40,350 nucleotides of DNA, taken from positions 1 to 40,350 of the forward strand of contig JANXBA010000025.1 of the NCBI GenBank assembly GCA_025062075.1, written 5' to 3'. A program made the translations under genes and the position numbers. This document shows positions 8,250 to 17,504 of the stretch, piece by piece (the first letter of the stretch is position 1; each line of letters begins with the position of its first letter). A model generated the notes under the pieces. The model worked only from the letters and a program-made list of their open reading frames with translations, ran no database searches and was not told where the DNA came from. This DNA is from Aquificaceae bacterium (GTDB lineage Bacteria; Aquificota; Aquificia; Aquificales; Aquificaceae).

Positions 8250-9432
8250 GGTTCTGCTCGGCGTGAGCTCCAGCATAGCCATATACAAGGCCTGCGAGCT
8301 GGTAAGAGAGCTCCGAAAGGCCGGACACGAGGTGAGAGTGGTGCTCTCCCCCTTCTCGGAGAGGTTCATAAGTAGGCTCACCTTTGAGGCCCTCTCGGGC
8401 CACAAAGCCTACGTGGACTGGGAGGAGGACCCACTCCTGCACATCAACCTGCCCCGTTGGTCTGACCTTTTTCTGATAGCACCCTGCAGTGTAAATACCC
8501 TCTCTAAAGTGGCGCTGGGCATAGGGGATAACCTGCTCACCACCTGCGCCCTGTCTCACAAGGGAGCTCTCCTTGTGGCACCTGCGGGGAACGTGGAGAT
8601 GTACAAAAACCCAGCGGTGCAGGAGAACCTAAGAAGGCTACGGGAGAGGGAGGTAACGGTGATAGAGCCGGAGGAGGGAAAGCTCCTCTGCGAGGAGGAA
8701 GGTCAGGGAAGGCTTGCCTCCGTTGGCAGGCTTTTAGACTGGGTGGAGTACGCCCTGAGACCTAAGCCCTTAAGGGGCAAAAAGGTGCTTATCACCGCAG
8801 GGGCTACCAGAGAGTTCATAGACTCGGTGAGGTTTATCTCCAACCTCTCCAGCGGTGCCATGGGCTTTTCTCTGGCGAGGGTCTTCAGGTGGTACGGAGC
8901 TCAGGTCAAAGTGGTGGCAGGCTTTACCACGGCGGAGGAGCCTCCGGAGGTGGAGGTCCTCCGGGTGACCTCAGCCCAAGAGATGAGGGAAAAGGTCATG
9001 GAGCTGAAAGACTGGGCGGACATAATTTTGATGAACGCGGCGGTGGCGGACTACAGACCCTCCACGAGCTTCTTAGGCAAGCTGAAAAAAGAGGAAAGCC
9101 TTTCCTTGGAGCTAGTGAAGAACCCAGACATACTCCTTGAACTTGGCCAGCAAAAGGGCAACAAGGTGCTAATCGGCTTTGCCCTGGAAGAGGAGGAGTA
9201 CCTCATAAAGAGGGGGGAGGAGAAGCTAATTAGGAAAAACTTGGACGCGCTGGTGGCAAACCCTCTCTCCGTCATGGGAGAAAAGTCCTATAGGGGCGTG
9301 CTTCTCCTCAGAGACGGCAGGACCTTCCCCCTGCAGGCGGAGGACAAGCTAAAGTCCGCGGAAGCGCTCCTTCTCACGCTAACGAAGGAACTCCTGAAAG
9401 ACCTCCTGCAGGTCCACCTCAAGCCCCTGTAA
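8242..9432 (+). CDS. coaBC: Bifunctional phosphopantothenoylcysteine decarboxylase / phosphopantothenate-cysteine ligase
   Basis: ORF 396 aa; Dfp pattern LLGVSSSIAIYKACELVRELRKAGHEVRVVLS, ITAGATREFIDSVRFISNLSSGAMG, MNAAVADYRP. Confidence 0.95.
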   Translation: MGRVLLGVSSSIAIYKACELVRELRKAGHEVRVVLSPFSERFISRLTFEALSGHKAYVDWEEDPLLHINLPRWSDLFLIAPCSVNTLSKVALGIGDNLLTTCALSHKGALLVAPAGNVEMYKNPAVQENLRRLREREVTVIEPEEGKLLCEEEGQGRLASVGRLLDWVEYALRPKPLRGKKVLITAGATREFIDSVRFISNLSSGAMGFSLARVFRWYGAQVKVVAGFTTAEEPPEVEVLRVTSAQEMREKVMELKDWADIILMNAAVADYRPSTSFLGKLKKEESLSLELVKNPDILLELGQQKGNKVLIGFALEEEEYLIKRGEEKLIRKNLDALVANPLSVMGEKSYRGVLLLRDGRTFPLQAEDKLKSAEALLLTLTKELLKDLLQVHLKPL

Positions 9433-9761
9433 GAGCCCAGAGCTCACCTTACCCTTCTCGGTGGCGTAAGAAAAGAGCTCGTAGCCCCTGTCCTGCAAGA
9501 AGTAAACCATTCAAGAGGAAAGACAAGCCAGTACTCCTTTAGCCTATAGCTCTCGTAAACCTTCATCTTATCTACCAAGTCTCTTCTACCACCAAGTCTG
9601 GCACGCCGTAAACACGGGAGAAAGAAAAACTTCTCCTACACCCACCTTCTCCACAAACCGTTGGGCGCAGGCATCTCGCAGACCTCACCCTCCAAGAGCT
9701 CCAGCCAGGATTCCTCTGGATAGAACCTGAAGAACTCCTCTGCGCTAACTTTTCTCCGCAT
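9379..9761 (-). pseudogene. Decayed Uma2-family (DUF820) endonuclease-like gene
   Basis: No intact ORF, but successive frames on the minus strand read MRRKVSAEEFFRFYPEESWLELLEGEVCEMPAPN / FVEKVGVGEVFLSPVF / VYGVPDLVVEE / LVDKMKVYESYRLKEYWLVFPLEW / VYFLQDRGYELFSYATEKGKVSSGLLQGLEVDLQEVFQEFLR-stop. Confidence 0.72.
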
Positions 9762-9765
9762 AGGC

Positions 9766-11358
9766 TTACACTACCACCTGCTTGACGAAGATAATCTGGG
9801 GAAGTCTTCGGAGCTCTTCCAGCACTGGCTCGGGGACTGGGTCGTCTAAGTTTAGAATGCCTAAGGCTATACCGCCCTTTTTCTCCCTGCCCAGCCTAAA
9901 GCCTGCGATGTTCACGCCTGCGTTGCCCAGTATGCTACCTATCCTGCCTATCACGCCCGGCACGTCCCTGTTTTCAAAGACCAGCATGATGCCCTCGGGC
10001 TCCACGTCCACCCAGTAGCGGTCAATCTGGAATATGCGTAGCAGGTGTCCCTCCAACACGGAGCCGGAGACTACACGCTCGCCCCCGTCCGCCTTTGCCA
10101 CCACCCTTATGTAGTGCTTGTAGTCTTGACTCTCTTGGGAGGTGAGCTCTTGCACCTTTATGCCCCTGTCTCTGGCTACGTAGGTGGCGTTTATTATGTT
10201 CACTGGAAAGTCCACGGTCTCTTTTAGGATGCCCATGAGCACTGCGGAGGCCACGGGGTGGAAGTGCGGGGCTATGTCTCCCCTTACCTCTATGTGCACC
10301 TCCTTTATGCCCTCCTCCGCCCACTGGACCAAGAACCTGCCCATCTTCTCCGCCAAGTCCAGATGGGGTTTTATGAGGGTGAGCACCGACAGGTCGGGGA
10401 AGGGGGCGTTGACCACATACTCCACCGTCTGACCCTTCAGCGCCTTTATCACCTGCTGTACCACTATCACCGCCACGTTTTCCTGAGACTCGTAGGTGTT
10501 GGCACCTATGTGAGGAGACAGGGACACGTTGGGAAACCGGGAGAGTCTGTCCACGAACTCCTTGGAAGGGGGCTCTACGGAGAAGACGTCAAGACCTGCG
10601 CCGGAGAGCCTACCCGTCTCCAAGGCCCATATGAGGTCCTCCTCCTTGACTATGCCTCCGCGGGCGCAGTTTATCAGCACCGCACCCCTTTTCATGAGCT
10701 CAAACTCCCTGCGGGTAATCATGTGTTTGGTCTCGTGGGTCAGGGGTGCGTGGATGGTAAGCACGTCCACCAGCCTGAGCATGTCGTGCAGGTTGTCGAA
10801 GAGCTTCACGCCCAGCTTGTCCGCCTTCTCCCGGGGTATGTAGGGGTCGTAGGCGTAAACGGTCATGCCGAAGGCTTTTGCCCTTATGGCCACCTGAGAG
10901 CCTATGTTGCCAAGACCTATGATGCCCAAGGTTTTTCCGTAGAGCTCCCTGCCCATGAATTTCTTCCTGTCCCAGCGACCCTCCACCATGCTGTTGTGGG
11001 CGGTGTGGGCGTCTCTTAGCACGTTAAGCATGTGGGCAAGAGTGAGCTCCGTAGCCCCGATGGTGTTGGCACCGGGGGTGTTAACCACCAGTATGCCCCG
11101 TAGGGAGGCGGAGTCTATGTCCACGTTGTCCACGCCCACGCCCGCCCTTCCTATGACCTTCAGGTTTTTTCCTCTCTCTATGAGCTCTGCGGTCACCGGC
11201 GTCCTGCTTCTGGTGATGATGCAGTGGTAGCTCTCTACCACCTTGAGGAGCTCCTCGTAGGATATGTCTGGCTCGTTGTCCACGTGAAAGTCCGGCTCCT
11301 GTCTGAGAAGCTCAATGCCCTTTTCTGAGATGGGGTCCGTGATGAGTATTCTGTGCAT
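9766..11358 (-). CDS. serA: D-3-phosphoglycerate dehydrogenase
   Basis: ORF 530 aa; GKTLGIIGLGNIGSQVA, NCARGGIVKEEDL, GAGLDVF, C-terminal ACT domain; SD GGAGGT upstream. Confidence 0.96.
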   Translation of the reverse strand: MHRILITDPISEKGIELLRQEPDFHVDNEPDISYEELLKVVESYHCIITRSRTPVTAELIERGKNLKVIGRAGVGVDNVDIDSASLRGILVVNTPGANTIGATELTLAHMLNVLRDAHTAHNSMVEGRWDRKKFMGRELYGKTLGIIGLGNIGSQVAIRAKAFGMTVYAYDPYIPREKADKLGVKLFDNLHDMLRLVDVLTIHAPLTHETKHMITRREFELMKRGAVLINCARGGIVKEEDLIWALETGRLSGAGLDVFSVEPPSKEFVDRLSRFPNVSLSPHIGANTYESQENVAVIVVQQVIKALKGQTVEYVVNAPFPDLSVLTLIKPHLDLAEKMGRFLVQWAEEGIKEVHIEVRGDIAPHFHPVASAVLMGILKETVDFPVNIINATYVARDRGIKVQELTSQESQDYKHYIRVVAKADGGERVVSGSVLEGHLLRIFQIDRYWVDVEPEGIMLVFENRDVPGVIGRIGSILGNAGVNIAGFRLGREKKGGIALGILNLDDPVPEPVLEELRRLPQIIFVKQVVV

Positions 11359-11393
11359 TTTTTGACCTCCGGAGACTAGTATATTAGAATAGC

Positions 11394-11795
11394 ATGAAGC
11401 TGGACCTAAGCAACCTTATAAAGACAGAGACATGGACGGAGGAGAGCTTTAAAGCCTACCTGCGAAGCACGCTGGTAGAGCTCATAAAGTTAGAGCTTGA
11501 GAACCTACCCCGGGAGGACTGGGAAAGAACCCTGCGGACTTGGAGAAAGATATGTGCCTTCTGCGCACAGATGAAAAAAAGGCAAGAGCAGGAACGGTTT
11601 GAGCTCTACAAAAGGTTTGGCTTTGACCCCACCATGGTGCACATATCGGAGAGCGTGGTAGAGAAGCTCCGCACTGCCCAGGAGTTAGGGCTTATGAAAG
11701 AGGGAGAGCCCCCGGACAAGATAATAAGGCTCGGGCTTGAAGCCCTACAGGAGAGCTCCGAGACCGCAGAGTTCATAAAGAGGTTCTTCGCCTAA
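11394..11795 (+). CDS. Hypothetical protein (133 aa, charged, helical)
   Basis: Complete ORF between divergent serA and convergent GT9 gene; no family recognised. Confidence 0.65.
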   Translation: MKLDLSNLIKTETWTEESFKAYLRSTLVELIKLELENLPREDWERTLRTWRKICAFCAQMKKRQEQERFELYKRFGFDPTMVHISESVVEKLRTAQELGLMKEGEPPDKIIRLGLEALQESSETAEFIKRFFA

Positions 11796-12587
11796 AGGCC
11801 TGAGCGGGAGTAGGCTCTGAGAAAGAGCTCAAAAAGCCTCTCTGGGTTGAGACACTCCCTCTCCTGACAGACCTGAGGAAAGCACGGGCTACAGGGCAGG
11901 TGGAGACTGAGTTGAAAGACTGCTTCTCCCACTGGCCTCCACAGGAGCGGGTCCGTCGGTCCGTAAAAGACAAAGGTAGGCACTCCGCAGTAGCTGGCTA
12001 AGTGAGAAAGACCGCTGTCAAGCCCCACAAAGACGCGCGCACTCTTGAGAGCTTTGGCAATCTCCAAGGGTGAGAAGCTCTCAAAGTACTCCTTGACGTG
12101 GTCTTTTAGCCACTGGTCCGCCTCGCCTACGAGGTATACGGTCTTCAGGCCTCTCCTCCTGAGGAAGTCCTCCACCCTGAAAAAAGAGCTCCAAGGGTGG
12201 GTTCTTCTGGGGAGAACCGCTGGAGGGGTGCAGGACCGCACATCTCCTTAGCGGGCTACTCTCCAAAGGGCTCAGGGGCAAGCTCTTAGAAAACTCCCCC
12301 TCAAGACCCAAGCTCCGGAGGTAGTATTCCACCAGCCAGACCCTTTCAGGAGGAAAGGGGTCTATGTTCCCTCCGAAGGAAATGAACACTTTTCTTTCAA
12401 ACTCCTGCTGTGGCACTTCGGAGCTCACCGCGTCCGCCCAGCCCACCTCTTTTGCTATGAGGTAGTAGTCCGTGTTGCCCACCGCCCATACCCTTTTGCC
12501 TGACCTTTTTAGGAGCTCCAGCAGGGGGAAGGTCAGGAGCGTGTCACCCAGACCGCCGCGCCTGTAGACCAGCCACCTCTCCCGCAT
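11792..12587 (-). pseudogene. Glycosyltransferase family 9 (heptosyltransferase-like), frameshifted
   Basis: Two ORFs (12081..12587 and 11792..12241) are the N- and C-terminal halves; N-half MRERWLVYRRGGLGDTLLTFPLLELL, C-half FVGLDSGLSHLASYCGVPTFVFYGPTDPLLWRP; frames join at an A6/T6 run at 12180-12185. Confidence 0.8.
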
Positions 12588-12596
12588 GCGGAGTGC

Positions 12597-13385
12597 CTAC
12601 ACCTTTCTGAACTCTTCGGGAAGGTCTCTGGGGGGCACGCCTGTGTACTCGGTCTCCCTCTCCTCGTCCAGCCTTTTTGAGAAGGGCTTTTCGGTGGTGA
12701 GCTCCTCGTACACGTGGGCTACCAGACCCGGCACTCTGCCTATGATGAAAAAGCCCTTGCCTAAGCGCCAGTCAAAGCCCATCTCGGAGGCAATCGACGC
12801 GATAGCCCCGTCCACGTTGAGCACTAACTTTTTCCCTTTCTGCTTGCCTATCTCCTCCTGCACCTCCTCCGCAAACTGACAGTGCCTGTCGTAAAAGCCC
12901 AAGCCCTTGGCAACCTCCATAAGCCTCTTGGTTCTTGGGTCAAAGTCCTTGTAGTACCTGTGTCCGTAGCCGGGTATGGGTCTCTTTGCCTCCAAGTATT
13001 CCCTGACTATCTCCTCCACTGCCCTACCGCTCCGCACGCCTTCTTGGATGAACTTCATGGCGTCCTCCAAGGCTCCACCGTGAGCGGAGCCAAAGGCCAA
13101 GACACCTGCGGCCACACCTACGTTAAGAGAGTTTCCTCCCGAGGCCACAGCTCTGGCGGAGATTACCGAGGGCGGGGCTATGCCGTGGTCTATGATGGAG
13201 ACCAGCATGGCCTCCATCATCTCGGACTCTTTCTCGCTGGGGAGCTCGCCCTTAAGGAGCAGGTAAATAGCCTGGGCAAAGCTTAGGTTGCCCACAAGGT
13301 CCAAGAGCCTGTAGCCTCTGATGTAAGTCTCGTGGCCTACGTGCTGAGTCAGAGCGGTTCTCCACTTTTTCTCCATTCTATCCAC
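12597..13385 (-). CDS. ccl: Citrate synthase-family protein, probable citryl-CoA lyase
   Basis: ORF 262 aa, short citrate-synthase fold; GSAHGGALEDAMKF, PIPGYGHRYYKDFDPRTKRLMEVA, LNVDGAIASIASEMGFDWRLGKGFFIIGRVPGLVAHVYEE. Size and sequence style match the citryl-CoA lyase of Hydrogenobacter. Confidence 0.8.
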   Translation of the reverse strand: MDRMEKKWRTALTQHVGHETYIRGYRLLDLVGNLSFAQAIYLLLKGELPSEKESEMMEAMLVSIIDHGIAPPSVISARAVASGGNSLNVGVAAGVLAFGSAHGGALEDAMKFIQEGVRSGRAVEEIVREYLEAKRPIPGYGHRYYKDFDPRTKRLMEVAKGLGFYDRHCQFAEEVQEEIGKQKGKKLVLNVDGAIASIASEMGFDWRLGKGFFIIGRVPGLVAHVYEELTTEKPFSKRLDEERETEYTGVPPRDLPEEFRKV

Positions 13386-14712
13386 CTCCGAGGAGTTCTC
13401 TGTTTACGCGCACCTTGTTTTTCCTCTTCAGGTGCTCTATGTACTGAGACAGAACCGCCTGAGCCTTTAGGCTAAGGAGGTCTTTCGTGGTCTCTTCTTT
13501 TTCCTCCTCGCTCAGCTCCTTTTTGTCTCTTTTTTCTACCAAAAGCACGCCGTAGCCCTGACGGAGGGGGTAGGGTCCAAAGACCCTGTCCTGCGAGAGG
13601 GCTATCCGCACCAGGTCCTTCTGGTCAATATCCACCAAAACTCTCAGCTGGCTCATCGGGGTGTCGGAGAAGTTCAGGGGCTTTAGGTCGGGCCTTTTGC
13701 CCTCCTTGAGAGCTCTGGCCACCTCCTGCGCCTTTTTGAGAGCCATATCGCCTGCCTTTTCCTCTAAGAGCCTTTCTTTTACCTTTTCCTTGACGGTTTC
13801 AAAGTCCTCGTAGCCTGCGGGAAGCACCTCCTTCAGGTAGAGCACCACGTACTCCTCCCCCTGCTTGGTGATGCTCACCCGGTCCTGCGGTGTCAGGCGC
13901 TGGGCCTCTGCGCTCAGAGCTCCTTCCAACTTGGGTAGGTCTTCGGACAGTCTAAGCTCCTGCGGAGCTTGGGGCTCTCTTCCTGCTTTGAGCTCCCTGT
14001 AGAGACTCAGAGCTCTCTCCTTGTCCTTTTCTCTCCAGACCCAAAGACGCTTCCCTTCCTGTTTTTTGAAGGTCTCCCTGTTTTTCTGATAGTAGTCCAC
14101 GAGCTCCTGGGTGGTGGGGCTGTACTGGTCTTTTACCTGCGAGGGGGACACCACATAGAGACTGCCCTTAAGCAGGGTGGTCTCCACTAGGAGGTTAAGC
14201 TCTAACTCTTTGTCTGTAAGGTAGACGCCGTTGGTGAGCAGGGCTATGAGCTTCTGCACTGCTATGGTCTTTTTCAGGTACTCTTCATACTCTTCCGGCG
14301 TCATCCCGGCCCGGGCCACTGCCTCCCTGTACTTGTTGACGCTGAAAAGGCCGTTTTCTTGAAAGGTGGGGTCTGACTTTATGACTTCAACCACCTCTTC
14401 GTCGCTGGCTATGAGGGAAAGGCTCATGGCCTGCTGGTAGAGCAGTTCCTGGGCGGTCAGGTTGGAAAGCACCTGCTCTCTGACCAAGTCCTCCATCTGC
14501 TGGCTGTTCAAGAGCTGGGAAAATCTCAGGAGCTCCCTTCTGTAGTCTCTCAGGGTCACACAGCCCGAGCCCACCTCCACCACGCACCTCTTGGAGGGTG
14601 TGGTCATGTCCTCCACTCCACCTGCGAAGAAGAGCCACAGGAAGAAACCTCCCGTTGCCAGCGCTATAACAGCTAAGGTAAAGCTCTTATACCTGTGAAT
14701 GAAAGAATACAT
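13378..14712 (-). CDS. PpiD/SurA-like periplasmic peptidyl-prolyl isomerase/chaperone
   Basis: ORF to 14730; N-terminal TM anchor and SurA_N-type helices (LVREQVLSNLTAQELLYQQAMSLSLIASDEEVVEVIKSDPTFQENGLFSVNKYREAV). Start at the second ATG (14712) preferred from -10 position. Confidence 0.82.
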   Translation of the reverse strand: MYSFIHRYKSFTLAVIALATGGFFLWLFFAGGVEDMTTPSKRCVVEVGSGCVTLRDYRRELLRFSQLLNSQQMEDLVREQVLSNLTAQELLYQQAMSLSLIASDEEVVEVIKSDPTFQENGLFSVNKYREAVARAGMTPEEYEEYLKKTIAVQKLIALLTNGVYLTDKELELNLLVETTLLKGSLYVVSPSQVKDQYSPTTQELVDYYQKNRETFKKQEGKRLWVWREKDKERALSLYRELKAGREPQAPQELRLSEDLPKLEGALSAEAQRLTPQDRVSITKQGEEYVVLYLKEVLPAGYEDFETVKEKVKERLLEEKAGDMALKKAQEVARALKEGKRPDLKPLNFSDTPMSQLRVLVDIDQKDLVRIALSQDRVFGPYPLRQGYGVLLVEKRDKKELSEEEKEETTKDLLSLKAQAVLSQYIEHLKRKNKVRVNRELLGGG

Positions 14713-14763
14713 GTTGGAAGATTTTAGCATATATTATTCTGAATTCCTTGTCAGGAGGGAAAC

Positions 14764-15207
14764 ATGTTAGACAGGGAACGCCTTGAAATCCTAAGAAACA
14801 AGCTCCTGGAGGAAAAGGCCAAGCTTCTGGAGCGCTACAGGAAAAAGGAGGACACTCAGGCACGCATCGAAGAGGAGGCAAAAGAACCCGGAGACTTGGA
14901 GGACATAGGACAGATGACCTACACTCAGGAGCTCTTAGATAGCCTCTCTAGCAGGGAGTTTTTCCTCATAAAGGAGATTGAGCATGCCCTGAACAAGATG
15001 CAGGCGGGCACCTACGGCATATGCGAGTACTGCGGTGAGGAGATACAGTACGAAAGGCTCTTGGCGATACCCTGGACCAGATATCACGCCCACTGCGCGG
15101 AGAAGGCGGAGGAGGAGGGCATAGTGCCCACCTACCCAGCCTTTACCTTTGAAGCCACCATACCCGAAGAGGTAGAGCTCCAGAGAGAAGACATCACCGA
15201 GGCATGA
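14764..15207 (+). CDS. dksA: DksA/TraR-type zinc-finger protein
   Basis: ORF 147 aa; ALNKMQAGTYGICEYCGEEIQYERLLAIPWTRYHAHC four-cysteine-type finger; SD AGGAGG upstream. Confidence 0.88.
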   Translation: MLDRERLEILRNKLLEEKAKLLERYRKKEDTQARIEEEAKEPGDLEDIGQMTYTQELLDSLSSREFFLIKEIEHALNKMQAGTYGICEYCGEEIQYERLLAIPWTRYHAHCAEKAEEEGIVPTYPAFTFEATIPEEVELQREDITEA

Positions 15208-16364
15208 ACTTTGAGTTCTACCTGCCTGTTGAAATACTCTTCGGCGTAGGAGTGGTGGACAAGGTAGGACAGGTAGGAAAGCGCTTCGGCTACAGAGTGC
15301 TTGTGGTCACCGGCAGGAAGAGCACGAAGGAAAACGGAGCTCTGGACAGGGTGATACAATCCCTGAAGACAAACGGGGCTGAGGAGGTGCTCGTCTTTGA
15401 CCGCATAGAGCCCAACCCCACCGACAAGAGCGTAAACTCAGCCAGCGAGATAGTGGTGAGGGAAAAAGTAGACTACATAGTGGGGCTGGGAGGCGGAAGC
15501 AGTTTGGACTCTGCCAAGGCGGTGGGGTTAGTCTCTTCCAACGAGGGCTGTGCTTGGGACTACGTGAACTACCCCGAAGGTCCTCGCCTCGTGCCCTTTC
15601 TTAACAGACCTGTCATCTGCATACCCACCACCGCAGGCACGGGCAGTGAGGTAAACAGGTACTCTGTGCTCTCCAACCCGATAAGAAAGGAGAAGATGGT
15701 CATATCCCACTCCCTCAACTACCCAAAGGTGGCCCTGATAGACCCCTCCCTTACCCTGAGCATGGACGGGAAGCTGACCGCCATCACCGGCGTGGACGCC
15801 CTCATGCACGCCCTTGAGTCTCTCACCAACAGGCTCTCCAACCCCCTTGCGGAGGACCTGGCAGTGAGAGCCATAGCTCTCATAAAGAAGTGGCTTCCTG
15901 TGGCGGTAGAGGAACCCCAAAACCTTGAGGCCAGAACCTACATGAGCTACGCCGCAATGCTGGCGGGTATAGCCATCGACAGGAAAAGGGTAGCACTCAT
16001 CCACGGCATGGAGCACCCCGTCTCCGCCCACTATCCGCAGGTGGCCCACGCGGAGGGCTTAGCAGCCTTGGCGGTGGCGGTAACCGAGTTTAACTACAGG
16101 GGGAACCCAGAAAAGTACGCCCTCTTTGCGGAGCTCATGGGCTACCCGCCAGAACCTCATATGGCGGTAAGAGCTCTGGAGGACTTTCTCTGTAAGGTGG
16201 GCATGCGACTGAGCCTGAAAGAGCTGGGCGTAGAGAGGGAAAAGCTGGAGAGGCTTGCCGAAGATGTTTACATGCTGGCCAGAGGGCTCTTCCCCATAAA
16301 CCCGGTAGAGCCAACTCTGGAGGACATACACCGGCTCTACGAAAAGGCATACGAGGGATACTAG
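15204..16364 (+). CDS. Iron-containing alcohol dehydrogenase
   Basis: ORF 386 aa; VDYIVGLGGGSSLDSAKA, PTTAGTGSEVNRYSV, DALMHALES, HGMEHPVSAHY. Confidence 0.93.
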   Translation: MNFEFYLPVEILFGVGVVDKVGQVGKRFGYRVLVVTGRKSTKENGALDRVIQSLKTNGAEEVLVFDRIEPNPTDKSVNSASEIVVREKVDYIVGLGGGSSLDSAKAVGLVSSNEGCAWDYVNYPEGPRLVPFLNRPVICIPTTAGTGSEVNRYSVLSNPIRKEKMVISHSLNYPKVALIDPSLTLSMDGKLTAITGVDALMHALESLTNRLSNPLAEDLAVRAIALIKKWLPVAVEEPQNLEARTYMSYAAMLAGIAIDRKRVALIHGMEHPVSAHYPQVAHAEGLAALAVAVTEFNYRGNPEKYALFAELMGYPPEPHMAVRALEDFLCKVGMRLSLKELGVEREKLERLAEDVYMLARGLFPINPVEPTLEDIHRLYEKAYEGY

Positions 16365-16453
16365 GCGTAAGCCTATATGACCTAGAGCATAAGCGTGTTA
16401 TGCATTTTAGTCTATATTTGAATATTCCAAAACTCTTAAAAGGAGGTACAACC

Positions 16454-16909
16454 ATGTACGGAAACTACATAGTGGATGTGCCCGATGATGCGGTGGTAAA
16501 CATCAACTACGTGGTGCTCAAAGAGGGTGTCACGGTAGACGACGTGTCTGAGAAGATAGCCTACCTCTGCGAGCACGTGAAAACTTACCACTCAGACACG
16601 GGCTTTTACGGCGGGTTTGTGGCTCTCAACACCGGTGGTGTGTCCCTTGAGGGCTCTACCGTAGGTCAGACCACCGAGCACCCTCTCAAAAACAGAGAGG
16701 TTCTCATCATAACCTTCTGGAGGTCCATGGAGGACCACGAGGAGTCTCACAGGAGCGAGGGCTTTAACAAGCTCTTCAAAGAGCTGACCAGCTTGGCTGA
16801 GAGCACCCACGAGATAATGTACCAGATGCTGTGGCAAGGCAAGGCCTACGACCCTGAAATGGCCAAGAAGGCAAGAGAGGCCAAGGAGAGCCACTGCTCC
16901 AGCTGCTAA
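16454..16909 (+). CDS. Hypothetical protein, possible dimeric alpha/beta-barrel (ABM-like) domain, C-terminal CSSC
   Basis: ATG at 16454 preceded by AAAAGGAGG; 151 aa from this start; FWRSMEDHEESHRSEGFNKLFKEL resembles ABM-type folds, tentative. Confidence 0.7.
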   Translation: MYGNYIVDVPDDAVVNINYVVLKEGVTVDDVSEKIAYLCEHVKTYHSDTGFYGGFVALNTGGVSLEGSTVGQTTEHPLKNREVLIITFWRSMEDHEESHRSEGFNKLFKELTSLAESTHEIMYQMLWQGKAYDPEMAKKAREAKESHCSSC

Positions 16910-17253
16910 CCTTCCCAGTACTCCGCCCCGCAGTCTTCCTTTTCCCACACCACTACCCGGGAGACTGTGGGGTACCTCTCCTTTAACTTTTTGTAAATCC
17001 ACATGGCCATGTTCTCGGCGCTGGGGGAGAAGTCCACCAGCTCGTTCAGAAGCCTGTAGTCGGGCAAGAGTTCTTTGAGAAAGCTCTCCACCTCTAAAAA
17101 GTCGTAGCCCATACCGCCTGCGTCCACGCTGTCCGCTCTTATGTGTACTTCCACCGTCCAGGTGTGTCCGTGAATGGGCTCGGGCGCCCCGTGGTAGTCC
17201 GTCAGAAAGTGAGCCCAGCTGAACCTTTTCCTGACTATCACGTTCCAGGGCAT
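16906..17253 (-). CDS. queD: 6-pyruvoyl-tetrahydropterin synthase / QueD-like
   Basis: RKRFSWAHFLTDYHGAPEPIHGHTWTVEVHI, PSAENMAMWI; start at 17253 overlapping the upstream stop (TGATG). Confidence 0.88.
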   Translation of the reverse strand: MPWNVIVRKRFSWAHFLTDYHGAPEPIHGHTWTVEVHIRADSVDAGGMGYDFLEVESFLKELLPDYRLLNELVDFSPSAENMAMWIYKKLKERYPTVSRVVVWEKEDCGAEYWEG

Positions 17254-17504
17254 CAGTCTATCTCCTCCCCGCGAAGCAACCTCTGAGCGTAGTTTACGCA
17301 GGCCAGCACCATAAACCAAAGGGCGTGGTTCTGCGTGTCTTCAAACTCTTCCTTTACCCACAGACTTCCGTCTTCCCTTTTGACGAGCTTTACATACTCC
17401 AGAGCTCTCAGAGCAAGGGCCCTGTTTGAAACCTTCTGGAGAATCTTCTCCTTTACGTCTTCAGGCAGAGGCAACTCTTCCATTCTCTTCCTCCCTGCAA
17501 ACAA
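17253..17504 (-). CDS. Hypothetical protein (83 aa)
   Basis: ORF coupled between PHP protein and queD; no family recognised. Confidence 0.55.
   Translation of the reverse strand: MFAGRKRMEELPLPEDVKEKILQKVSNRALALRALEYVKLVKREDGSLWVKEEFEDTQNHALWFMVLACVNYAQRLLRGEEID

Noticed and set aside
7392-8405. 337-aa minus-strand ORF opposite pyrB/coaBC
   Set aside because: Long, but exactly antisense to a clear pyrB; composition reflects codon bias of the real gene.
10258-11019. 253-aa plus-strand ORF opposite serA
   Set aside because: Antisense shadow of serA with no recognisable motifs.
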